From positions 1-9,492 of the forward strand of contig JAGGWC010000030.1 in NCBI GenBank assembly GCA_021157645.1: a stretch of 9,492 bases of DNA, written 5' to 3'. The translations under genes and the position numbers were made by a program. This document shows, in pieces, positions 1 to 6,726 of the stretch. Numbering within the stretch: the first letter of the stretch is position 1; every line of letters starts with the position of its first letter. The notes beneath the pieces were generated by a model. The model was given only the letters and a program-made list of their open reading frames with translations, had not been told where the DNA came from and searched no databases. The DNA comes from Candidatus Cloacimonadota bacterium. GTDB taxonomy: Bacteria; Cloacimonadota; Cloacimonadia; Cloacimonadales; TCS61.

Positions 1-120
1 ACTGATGGTTATGGTTATATAGACCCTAATACTATTTCTGCACGAGATTTAATAGATAGAAATCCTGCAAATGTAGCTGCTGGAAGAACTTATTCTTTTG
101 GCTTGACTTATATATGGTAA
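1..120 (+). CDS. C-terminal end of an outer-membrane beta-barrel protein, probably a TonB-dependent receptor (partial)
   Basis: An open frame runs from base 1 to a TAA at 118-120 and gives the last 39 residues of a protein whose start lies outside the window. The tail reads AAGRTYSFGLTYIW, with alternating hydrophobic and polar residues and a final aromatic residue. That is the usual form of the last strand of an outer-membrane beta-barrel, the signal read by the BAM machinery. The segment ahead of it (DPNTISARDLIDRNPANV) resembles the loop before the last strand in TonB-dependent receptors. The exbB-exbD-exbD-tonB genes begin 37 bases downstream, which fits a receptor or other TonB-energised barrel. 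Too little is present to identify a ligand, and another barrel family cannot be excluded. Confidence 0.6.
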   Translation, partial: TDGYGYIDPNTISARDLIDRNPANVAAGRTYSFGLTYIW

Positions 121-144
121 TATAAAAATAAATAAAAATAATTT

Positions 145-150
145 GGAGGA
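145..150 (+). promoter_or_regulatory. Shine-Dalgarno site that fixes the exbB start
   Basis: GGAGGA lies 7 bases before the ATG at 158. A longer reading from a TTG at 143 is possible, but that codon overlaps this site, so translation should begin at 158. The protein then starts MRKRLLVIFM, a normal signal peptide. No terminator or clear promoter is visible between the upstream stop codon (118-120) and this site. Confidence 0.85.
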
Positions 151-157
151 TATAATA

Positions 158-988
158 ATGAGGAAAAGACTTTTAGTTATATTTATGGTTTTAGCATTTG
201 CTAATTTCATGTTTACTGCAATTGCCTTTGCGCAAGAAGAGATTGCTGATGAACAAGTTGCAATTGAAGAAGTTACTGATGAACAAGTTGTAACCGAGGA
301 TGTTGTTGAAGATGTTCCGTTTGAGGAAACTTCACAATCTGGAGGGCTTGAAATGTTTGCCCGTAAGATTGTTGGTAGTGGATTGGTTGATATATTCATT
401 CAAGGTGGATTTGTAATGTATCCGGTACTTCTTCTTTTAATTTGGGGTATCGCAACTATTATTTGGAAGATCATCTCTCTCAATTATGCAAAGATCAATC
501 TTAATGATTTTCTCGGTAAAGTGATTCCGCTGGTAGAAAGCAAAAAATATGATGAAGCTCTTAAACTTTGCGAAGAGACAAAAGGACCTGTTGCTGCAAT
601 CATGCATAACGGTCTACTAAAAGTAGATAATGGAATCGAAGCTGTAGAAAAAGCTATTGAAAATGCCGGTGTCATCGAGATGGCATTCTTAGAAAAAGGT
701 TTTATTCCGCTTTCCACAACAATTAATCTTGCACCTATGTTCGGTTTCTTTGGAACAATTGTTGGTATGATCCGTGCATTTGGTGATATAGCTGCTGCCG
801 GTGAAGTTGAACCTACTATTGTTGCTACAGGTATCCAAATTGCTCTTATCACAACTGCGGCTGGTTTGGCTGTTGCTATTCCAATGCAGTTCTTTAATAA
901 CATGTTCCTTGGCATGGTAGATGGTCTCGTGATGGATATGCAAAGAGGATCAGAAAAAATGATCGAAACTCTTGTAGAAAATAAATAG
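158..988 (+). CDS. exbB: ExbB/TolQ/MotA-family proton channel protein with signal peptide and acidic N-terminal extension
   Basis: 276 residues. This is the inner-membrane channel subunit that, with ExbD, uses the proton motive force to energise TonB. Residues 1-25 form a signal peptide (AFA-QEE cleavage likely), followed by an acidic periplasmic stretch at about 26-60. Three membrane segments follow: about 85-107, 186-208 and 222-245. The last two carry the family signatures LAPMFGFFGTIVGMIRAF and GIQIALITTAAGLAVAIP. Between the first and second membrane segments lies the usual cytoplasmic domain (about 108-185). The family core is commonly shorter; the extra length comes from the signal peptide and acidic region, a layout also seen in other FCB and proteobacterial ExbB proteins. 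The stop codon overlaps the exbD ribosome site (AGGAGG, 987-992), suggesting coupled translation. Assignment to ExbB over TolQ rests on the tonB neighbour. Confidence 0.93.
   Translation: MRKRLLVIFMVLAFANFMFTAIAFAQEEIADEQVAIEEVTDEQVVTEDVVEDVPFEETSQSGGLEMFARKIVGSGLVDIFIQGGFVMYPVLLLLIWGIATIIWKIISLNYAKINLNDFLGKVIPLVESKKYDEALKLCEETKGPVAAIMHNGLLKVDNGIEAVEKAIENAGVIEMAFLEKGFIPLSTTINLAPMFGFFGTIVGMIRAFGDIAAAGEVEPTIVATGIQIALITTAAGLAVAIPMQFFNNMFLGMVDGLVMDMQRGSEKMIETLVENK
246..290 (+). repeat. Direct repeat inside the acidic extension of ExbB
   Basis: The 15-mer CTGATGAACAAGTTG occurs at 246-260 and 276-290, exactly 30 bases apart. It encodes a DEQV motif at residues 31-34 and 41-44 of ExbB, so the protein carries a ten-residue acidic repeat. 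The spacing is in frame, consistent with an internal duplication of one unit. Confidence 0.7.
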
Positions 989-997
989 GAGGCAATT

Positions 998-1414
998 GTG
1001 TTCCGCAGAAAAAGAAAAGATTTGGGTGGTATTCCCACTGCATCAATGTCTGATGTAGCTTTTCTGCTGCTTGTCTTCTTTCTATCAACTACAAAATTTG
1101 ATATAAAAAAAGGCTTGGGGATAGTTTTACCGGCTGCATCTGACAATGCTACGAAGAAAGTTAAATTAAAAAATGAAAACCTTACCAAGATCTGGATAGA
1201 TAAGGATGGAATCGTTACTCTTAAATCCGGTGAGAATGAGCAGGTCGTTCCAATGAATGATTTGCAGAAAATGGTTAATCAGATTATTAAAGATAATCCT
1301 GATATGGTGATATCCCTGAAAACAGATAGAAAAAGTAAATACCAGTATATGGTGAAGGTTTTAGATAAACTTCAAGCTGCTGGTGCAGAAAAAATATCTT
1401 TATCAACGAATTAG
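998..1414 (+). CDS. exbD: ExbD/TolR-family proton channel protein, first copy
   Basis: 138 residues from a GTG start, with AGGAGG at 987-992 five bases upstream overlapping the exbB stop. ExbD lies in the ExbB pore and carries the protonatable membrane aspartate. The protein has a basic cytoplasmic start (MFRRKRKD), the family motif IPTASMSDVAFLLLVFF with Asp19 as the predicted proton-binding residue, and one membrane helix at about 17-33. A periplasmic domain follows (about 40-138), with the usual beta strands (KIWIDKDGIVTL, MVISLKTDR) and a helix near the end. Length is normal for the family. It stands 9 bases after exbB and 9 before a second exbD, so all three are very likely cotranscribed. 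Confidence 0.93.
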   Translation: MFRRKRKDLGGIPTASMSDVAFLLLVFFLSTTKFDIKKGLGIVLPAASDNATKKVKLKNENLTKIWIDKDGIVTLKSGENEQVVPMNDLQKMVNQIIKDNPDMVISLKTDRKSKYQYMVKVLDKLQAAGAEKISLSTN

Positions 1415-1423
1415 GAAGGTATT

Positions 1424-1831
1424 ATGGCTAATATTAAAAAAAGCGCAAGACCGGAAACGGCAATACCAACTGCATCTATGTCAGATATAGCTTTCCTACT
1501 TCTATTATTCTTCATGGTTTCCACAGTGTTTGTTAGAGAAAAAGGAATACCTGTGAGAATGCCGAAAGCTGCAAGTATTGAAAAAATACCCCGTAATCAT
1601 TCGGCTACAATATATGTAAATAAAAGTGGCTTGATCTCGATTGATGATTTTGTTGTTTCCATACCTGATGTTAAGTACGTTATGCAAAAGAAATTAGCAG
1701 AAGACTTTAATGTACTAACTTGCTTCAGAACAGACAAAGATACTAGCTATGGTATTATGTCTGATATTCTGAATCAATTACGTGAAGCACAAACTTTGCG
1801 TGTTTATTTTGAAGCAAAGTTAAAAAGGTAG
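1424..1831 (+). CDS. exbD: ExbD/TolR-family proton channel protein, second copy
   Basis: 135 residues, ATG start, with AGGAAGG at 1413-1419 as ribosome site. The N-terminal motif IPTASMSDIAFLLLLFF keeps the membrane aspartate (Asp21), so this copy should be able to carry protons. The membrane helix spans about 19-35 and the periplasmic domain 40-135 (ATIYVNKSGLISID, then NVLTCFRTDKDTSYG). Outside the membrane motif it is clearly diverged from the first copy, so this is an old paralogue pair and not a recent duplication. ExbB-ExbD-ExbD-TonB clusters are known in several bacterial groups; the two ExbD chains may form a mixed dimer inside the ExbB pentamer (inference). Confidence 0.92.
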   Translation: MANIKKSARPETAIPTASMSDIAFLLLLFFMVSTVFVREKGIPVRMPKAASIEKIPRNHSATIYVNKSGLISIDDFVVSIPDVKYVMQKKLAEDFNVLTCFRTDKDTSYGIMSDILNQLREAQTLRVYFEAKLKR

Positions 1832-1838
1832 GTGAAAT

Positions 1839-2474
1839 ATGAGTAAGCAAACAGTTGATTGGAAAGACATTGCAGGAAGCTATTATGATAAATCGGTAAG
1901 CTTAGCTATTCTGATTATATTATTTACATTTCTTGTTTCCCCTAAGGTTGAAGTAAAACCGTATAGCAGAAATATCAACATTACCGAAGCAATTGATATT
2001 CCGCCTGAGATCAAAGAAAAAATTAAACCACCTGAAGAAACTATTAAACCTGTGGTTGAGATTATAATAGAAGACGATCTTGATAGTGACGATGATGACG
2101 ATATTGAAATCATTGATACAATTGAAAAAACAGTTTTAGATGAATTAGTTGAAATTCAGGAAAAAATTCTGGGTAAAACTTCAAAATTTGCTATCTATGA
2201 AGATGAACCTTTTGCCATTAGAAGAGCTCCATTGGAATATCCGGTTTTTGCTAAAAATGCAGGTATAGAAGGTGATGTAGTACTGCAAGTAGAAGTATTC
2301 ACCGATGGTTCCGTAGGAGCAATTGAAATAATAAAATCATTAATGTCAGGTCCCGGCGGATTAGATGAGGCTGCTATAAAGTCTGTTAAACAATGGGAAT
2401 TCTCACCTGCTAAAAGTGGTGGGAAACCTGTAGCTTGCTGGGTTACTTTCTCGGTTGGTTTTTCTTTAAATTAA
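1839..2474 (+). CDS. tonB: TonB-family energy transducer
   Basis: 211 residues, ATG start with an AGGTAGGTG ribosome site (1826-1834) overlapping the preceding stop. TonB is anchored in the inner membrane, contacts ExbB/ExbD, and reaches across the periplasm to the TonB box of outer-membrane transporters. One membrane helix lies at about 20-34. The linker (about 40-120) has only a short proline part (IPPEIKEKIKPPEETIKP), then an unusual run of Asp and Glu (residues 77-92). The C-terminal domain at about 123-211 has the family features: APLEYPVFAKNAGIEGDVVLQVEV with the Tyr-Pro pair (134-135), FTDGSVG, and LDEAAIKSVKQWEFSPAKSGGKPV. The linker is short for TonB. The gene follows exbD by 7 bases. 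Confidence 0.92.
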   Translation: MSKQTVDWKDIAGSYYDKSVSLAILIILFTFLVSPKVEVKPYSRNINITEAIDIPPEIKEKIKPPEETIKPVVEIIIEDDLDSDDDDDIEIIDTIEKTVLDELVEIQEKILGKTSKFAIYEDEPFAIRRAPLEYPVFAKNAGIEGDVVLQVEVFTDGSVGAIEIIKSLMSGPGGLDEAAIKSVKQWEFSPAKSGGKPVACWVTFSVGFSLN

Positions 2475-2492
2475 AAATCTGGAGGATTTTGA

Positions 2493-5400
2493 ATGAATAT
2501 TAATAAACTAAGAGTATTAATAATCCTTATGCTCTTTATCGTGTTTACGGCAAGCGCCTTTGCCAGAACCTACACAGAATCTGTGGCAGATAAGAAATTT
2601 GATGCTTCAGAAGTACATAACCTTGGGAATATATGGCTAAGAGTTAGTAATTACGGTTTCTTTGGTTCAGGAGGAGAGCAGTGGCCATCTCTTGAATATC
2701 CTGGAGGTTCATCTGTTGACTATTTATTTTATGGTGGATTGTGGTTTGGTGCTAAAAAAGTTAGAAGAGATCATTTGGGCAGAGAGTATTATTGGCTTAA
2801 TTACCCACCAGAAGAGGATGATGATTGTGTGCTTGAAAGTGATTCTCTATGGAATGAAAGTTTACATATTGTAGTTGATACTTTGACCAGTATAGGTATT
2901 GATGGATATTATAGTATAAATGAACTTTTACCTGCTTATAATCCATTGGAGGCTTCATATCTTGGAACAACATACACAGCTCATAATTATCAAGATAGAT
3001 CGGTATCTGCTTCAATTAGAGAGCAAAGAAAGGGAGTAGATGATGATAATGACGGCTTAATTGACGAAGATCCTACAGGGTATGCTTTTCCATTTAGAGT
3101 TGGAGATGAACTACCTGACGTCTTTCAGGTATATGGGGGTGATTGGTTACACTATTCTGAAGGATCATATGGAACTGATATTATTACAGATGAAGATAAT
3201 CAATCTATCTGGTACCCTCTTGGATTTGTTGATTTAAGTGATGACACAAACGAATTTTATAATTTCGCTGAACCAAATGATGATGATGGCGATGGAATAG
3301 TTGATGAAGATGGATACCCGGTTTCGGAACAAGATTTTATTTCCTACTATTTTGATTATAGCCCTTTTGAAAATGGTAACCCAGATCAGGATCGAGACTA
3401 TGGTGCAAGCTCTAGCACGAATAATCATGTGCCACTCAATATTAGAATTCGTCAAATGAGCTATCAATGGAGTTATGACTATATTAAAAATCTGGTTTAT
3501 GTAGAGTTTGATATTACAAACATGAATCCTGAAGACACACTATATGATTGTGCAATGGGAATTTATATGGATTCTGATGTTGGCCCACAATCTTTTGGTG
3601 GATCTGCAATTGCACCGGATGATCTCAGTAGTTATGTTAGGGGTGAAGGATACGAATTTGCTTATACTTATGATGCTGATCAAGATGGTGGATTGACCAC
3701 AGGATATGTTGGATCTCGGGTTTGTACACCAGATCCAGACGAATTAGAATTTGTTTGTTGGACTTATGATTTGGGTAATACAGGTCCTAATGATTGGCAA
3801 CCACTTAATTATGCTACAACAGCCAATTTAACAGCTAATGAAAAATATTGGTTATTAACAGGTAGAAATGCTAATCCGAGTGCTTTTTTTAATCTTAGAG
3901 AATATCCTAACTATCAAATTGACAATTTCCCTGGTGGAACTGATACAAGATATCTTTTTGGTTTCTATGGTGCACAATCTCATACAGGTGATACTGATAA
4001 TAATGGAATTCTTGATTATTTAGAAGTAGATGAGAATGGTGTTTATTTCAAACGTTGGAATCTTGCTCCGGGCCGAACTATGAAGATTGTTATTGCTGTG
4101 TTCCCTGGTGATAGTGTTTTCGAAATAAGTAATACTGCTAGATTTGCAAAGTTTATTTATGGTAAAGCTCAAACACTTACAACAGTTGTTGAACCTGATT
4201 TAGAACCTCATTATCAGGCTCCAGAACCACCTGATTATCCAAAAATGTATGCAGGACTGATTAATGATGGTAATGCCTTAGACCTATATTGGGATAATAT
4301 ATCAGAATATACAATAGATCCAGAATTTGTTCCTCCAAGTAATGCTGGCTGGCAAATAGATTTCCCAGGGTTAGATAGTTATGTACCTGAGGCTGACACT
4401 ACTGATATGCCGGAAAAATTCTTGCCGAGTGTTTGGGGTATTGATACAGATACGCCAGAAAATAGACTTGTAAATCCATGGACAGCTGACAGGCTGAGAC
4501 ATGATTTTCAGGGATATACACTTTACGGTAGATCTGGAAGTGGCTCACAAGAAGATTGGGTTCAAAAAGATAAATGGGATAAATATGAAACCGATCAGGA
4601 TTACGAAGATTATCAAGTTAATGCAGGTGACTCATTGTTTATAAATTATCAAGGTGAACTTGGGATCGGAACTTATGCTGAATCACTTCCTAATAGAAGA
4701 GTTATTAATGAAGAAGATGAACATTATTTTCATTTGAGTGAACAGTATATTTTAATCCCTTATGAAGTTGGAGTTGATGATTATGTTTTTGGTGAGCATA
4801 TTTATGATTATACAAAAACAAAAGCCACCGCTGATGATGAAGTTGTAGATGCCTGGTCTGAAGATGACAAAGCTTTATATTTTGCAAATCCAAATCTTTT
4901 GGCATTACCAAATGGTGATGATATATATCTTGAATTATACTCAAAAAGCTTAATTCCATTAGAAGGATTTATTAGCGACAATATTTTTATTGCTCCTAAT
5001 AGTGATGAACTAATTGAAGAGATCAGAGTTAAGCGTCTCTCTCGTAGATATTATAACAAAATAATTTCTCATCCACCTAAGGGTATAGAATATTATGTTG
5101 CAGTTACTACTTGGGATAGAGGTTACCCATCTGAAGATATTCTCTCACTTGAATCAGGAAAAGATGCTGATGCTAATATGAAAATACTATTCCCTGGTCC
5201 ATCTGCAAAATCTGATATGGAGAATATTTACGTTGTTCCAAATCCATATATAGGACAAAGTAAATTTGATGGCAGAATAGAAAAAGATTATACTGGTGAT
5301 AGAAGTAGAAGAATATGGTTTGCGAATTTACCTGAAGACTGTACAATAAAGATTTATACTTTAGCAGGTGATCTTGTTGACAAAGTTGTGCATCATGGTG

Positions 5401-5603
5401 GAGAAGGTGAAGATATTGTTAATCCTTCTGTAGCATTGAACCAAAATAAATTAAAACAAAGTGATATAACAGCAACAGGAATGGAACCATGGGATATGTT
5501 ATCACATAATAATCAGATCATTGCAGCAGGTATATACCTGTTCTCAGTAAAAGATCATGATTCTGGTGATATCAAAGTTGGTAAGTTCGTTATAATTAAA
5601 TAA
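2493..5603 (+). CDS. Large exported protein with EF-hand-like DxDxDG loops and a divergent T9SS type A-like C-terminal domain
   Basis: 1036 residues; ATG start with GGAGGA at 2481-2486. Residues 1-24 are a signal peptide (ASAFA-RTY). The first mature block (43-90: NIWLRVSNYGFFGSG, WPSLEYPGGS, GGLWFGAKK) looks like a conserved N-terminal module of large FCB surface proteins whose function I do not know. Four acidic loops resemble calcium-binding EF-hand or dockerin loops: 183-193, 263-273, 394-398 and 500-516. The middle is rich in Asp, Tyr and Gly with no catalytic motif I recognise. The end (about 912-1036) looks like a sorting domain: IYVVPNPYIG, then CTIKIYTLAGDLV, then a final GIYLFSVKDHDSGDIKVGKF. 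It carries VVPNPY instead of YPNPFNP and about 30 extra residues. It is probably delivered to the surface or released. It starts 18 bases after tonB. Confidence 0.85.
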   Translation: MNINKLRVLIILMLFIVFTASAFARTYTESVADKKFDASEVHNLGNIWLRVSNYGFFGSGGEQWPSLEYPGGSSVDYLFYGGLWFGAKKVRRDHLGREYYWLNYPPEEDDDCVLESDSLWNESLHIVVDTLTSIGIDGYYSINELLPAYNPLEASYLGTTYTAHNYQDRSVSASIREQRKGVDDDNDGLIDEDPTGYAFPFRVGDELPDVFQVYGGDWLHYSEGSYGTDIITDEDNQSIWYPLGFVDLSDDTNEFYNFAEPNDDDGDGIVDEDGYPVSEQDFISYYFDYSPFENGNPDQDRDYGASSSTNNHVPLNIRIRQMSYQWSYDYIKNLVYVEFDITNMNPEDTLYDCAMGIYMDSDVGPQSFGGSAIAPDDLSSYVRGEGYEFAYTYDADQDGGLTTGYVGSRVCTPDPDELEFVCWTYDLGNTGPNDWQPLNYATTANLTANEKYWLLTGRNANPSAFFNLREYPNYQIDNFPGGTDTRYLFGFYGAQSHTGDTDNNGILDYLEVDENGVYFKRWNLAPGRTMKIVIAVFPGDSVFEISNTARFAKFIYGKAQTLTTVVEPDLEPHYQAPEPPDYPKMYAGLINDGNALDLYWDNISEYTIDPEFVPPSNAGWQIDFPGLDSYVPEADTTDMPEKFLPSVWGIDTDTPENRLVNPWTADRLRHDFQGYTLYGRSGSGSQEDWVQKDKWDKYETDQDYEDYQVNAGDSLFINYQGELGIGTYAESLPNRRVINEEDEHYFHLSEQYILIPYEVGVDDYVFGEHIYDYTKTKATADDEVVDAWSEDDKALYFANPNLLALPNGDDIYLELYSKSLIPLEGFISDNIFIAPNSDELIEEIRVKRLSRRYYNKIISHPPKGIEYYVAVTTWDRGYPSEDILSLESGKDADANMKILFPGPSAKSDMENIYVVPNPYIGQSKFDGRIEKDYTGDRSRRIWFANLPEDCTIKIYTLAGDLVDKVVHHGGEGEDIVNPSVALNQNKLKQSDITATGMEPWDMLSHNNQIIAAGIYLFSVKDHDSGDIKVGKFVIIK

Positions 5604-5604
5604 T

Positions 5605-5646
5605 TGAGTTTTAGGTTAATAGGCAAATGTCTGTGAACCAAACTCA
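5605..5646 (+). promoter_or_regulatory. Bulged hairpin in the gap before the PorV/PorQ-like gene
   Basis: TGAGTTT (5605-5611) pairs with AAACTCA (5640-5646), and GGTT (5614-5617) with AACC (5636-5639). This gives an 11-pair stem with a two-base bulge (TA, 5612-5613) and an 18-base loop. It begins two bases after the stop of the 1036-residue protein and ends before the next ribosome site (GAGAGG, 5658-5663). No T-run follows, so it is not a standard terminator. It could protect or cut the mRNA and set different levels for the genes on each side. Chance pairing in AT-rich DNA remains possible. Confidence 0.4.
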
Positions 5647-5669
5647 CAATGATAAATGAGAGGTAAAAA

Positions 5670-6695
5670 ATGAAAAAATATGTTGTTCTACTTATAGTAA
5701 TTACAGTTCTTCCAGGATTGTTATTTGCAGATATTTTTGCAAAAACAGGAACAGCTGGGCTTCAATTCTTAAAAATAGGTATTGGCGCAAGAGCTTTAGG
5801 TATGGGTGAAGCATATACGGCGGTAACAGATGATATTTCTTCAATTTATTGGAATCCTGCTGGTCTGGCATTAAAAGCGCAAGATCAAGTTATGTTTTCT
5901 CATACTTCTTGGATCGCCGGTATTAATTATGAATTTGTAGCTTTTTCTAAAGTTACTCCATTAGGTACATTTGGGGTAAGTACTGCACTTTTGCATATGG
6001 ATTATATGGATGTAATCGAAGAAGAAGATTTTGAACCCACGGGTGAAACATTTACTTGCTACGATCTTATGGCTGGTATTACCTATGCAAATGAATTTAC
6101 AGATAAATTTTCATTCGGTGCTAACGTAAAATATGTACGTGAAAAGCTGGATGAATTTGATGTGAATGGCGTTGCTGTAGATATTGGTTCTTTGTATAAT
6201 ACAGGTTGGAATAATCTTACGATCGGAATGGCGATAAAGAATTTTGGACCGGATCTTAAATACGAGATCGATGAAGATGGCGATGGCTTATTAAATGAAG
6301 ATCCATTTGATCTACTTGATAATGATGGAGATGGGTTGATTGATGAAGATCGCGATGAATATCCATTTAAAATCCCAATGGGATTCTCTTTGGGTGTTGC
6401 AATGGATATATATGCAAGAGATAACCAATTATTATTAGCTTCTGTTCAGCTTGATAACTGTGTAGATAGACAAGAAACTTATAATATAGGCATGGAATAC
6501 AAAATAGGTTCTTTTAAAATTAGATCAGGGTATCAATTGAATTATGATGAAACATCCTATTCAGCTGGTTTCGGTTGGAGTATTCCAACTAGCTTTGCTG
6601 TAATTAATATAGATTATTCTTATACAGATATGGGAGATTTGGCAGAGAGTTTCTTAAAATCTCCCCAAAGATTGTCTCTAAAACTGTTATTTTAA
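5670..6695 (+). CDS. PorV/PorQ-family outer-membrane beta-barrel protein
   Basis: 341 residues; ATG start with GAGAGG at 5658-5663. Signal peptide 1-20 (LLFA-D). The N-terminal block TGTAGLQFLKIGIGARALGMGEAYTAVTDDISSIYWNPAGLA (27-68) is the hallmark of the PorV/PorQ group within the FadL-like barrels. Barrel strands follow, and the chain ends in SLKLLF with a terminal Phe, a typical assembly signal. In the Bacteroidota T9SS, PorV carries substrates to the PorU sortase, and PorQ belongs to the attachment complex; the sequence does not decide between them. Residues about 199-229 form an acidic insert with two DxDGDG loops (201-211, 217-227), flanked by barrel strands, so it probably sits in an external loop or turn. 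Its place between two genes for proteins with sorting domains supports a shuttle or attachment role. Confidence 0.88.
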   Translation: MKKYVVLLIVITVLPGLLFADIFAKTGTAGLQFLKIGIGARALGMGEAYTAVTDDISSIYWNPAGLALKAQDQVMFSHTSWIAGINYEFVAFSKVTPLGTFGVSTALLHMDYMDVIEEEDFEPTGETFTCYDLMAGITYANEFTDKFSFGANVKYVREKLDEFDVNGVAVDIGSLYNTGWNNLTIGMAIKNFGPDLKYEIDEDGDGLLNEDPFDLLDNDGDGLIDEDRDEYPFKIPMGFSLGVAMDIYARDNQLLLASVQLDNCVDRQETYNIGMEYKIGSFKIRSGYQLNYDETSYSAGFGWSIPTSFAVINIDYSYTDMGDLAESFLKSPQRLSLKLLF

Positions 6696-6726
6696 AAAAT
6701 AATGTAAAAAAAAAGGGAGGAAAAAA

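Noticed and set aside
143..157. Longer ExbB start at the TTG at 143
   Set aside because: The codon overlaps the GGAGGA ribosome site, and the ATG at 158 has ideal spacing and starts a normal signal peptide.
484..1188. 234-codon open frame on the minus strand across exbB and exbD
   Set aside because: It lies wholly opposite well-supported family genes, and its composition is what the reverse of those codons gives. No ribosome site or family match is seen.
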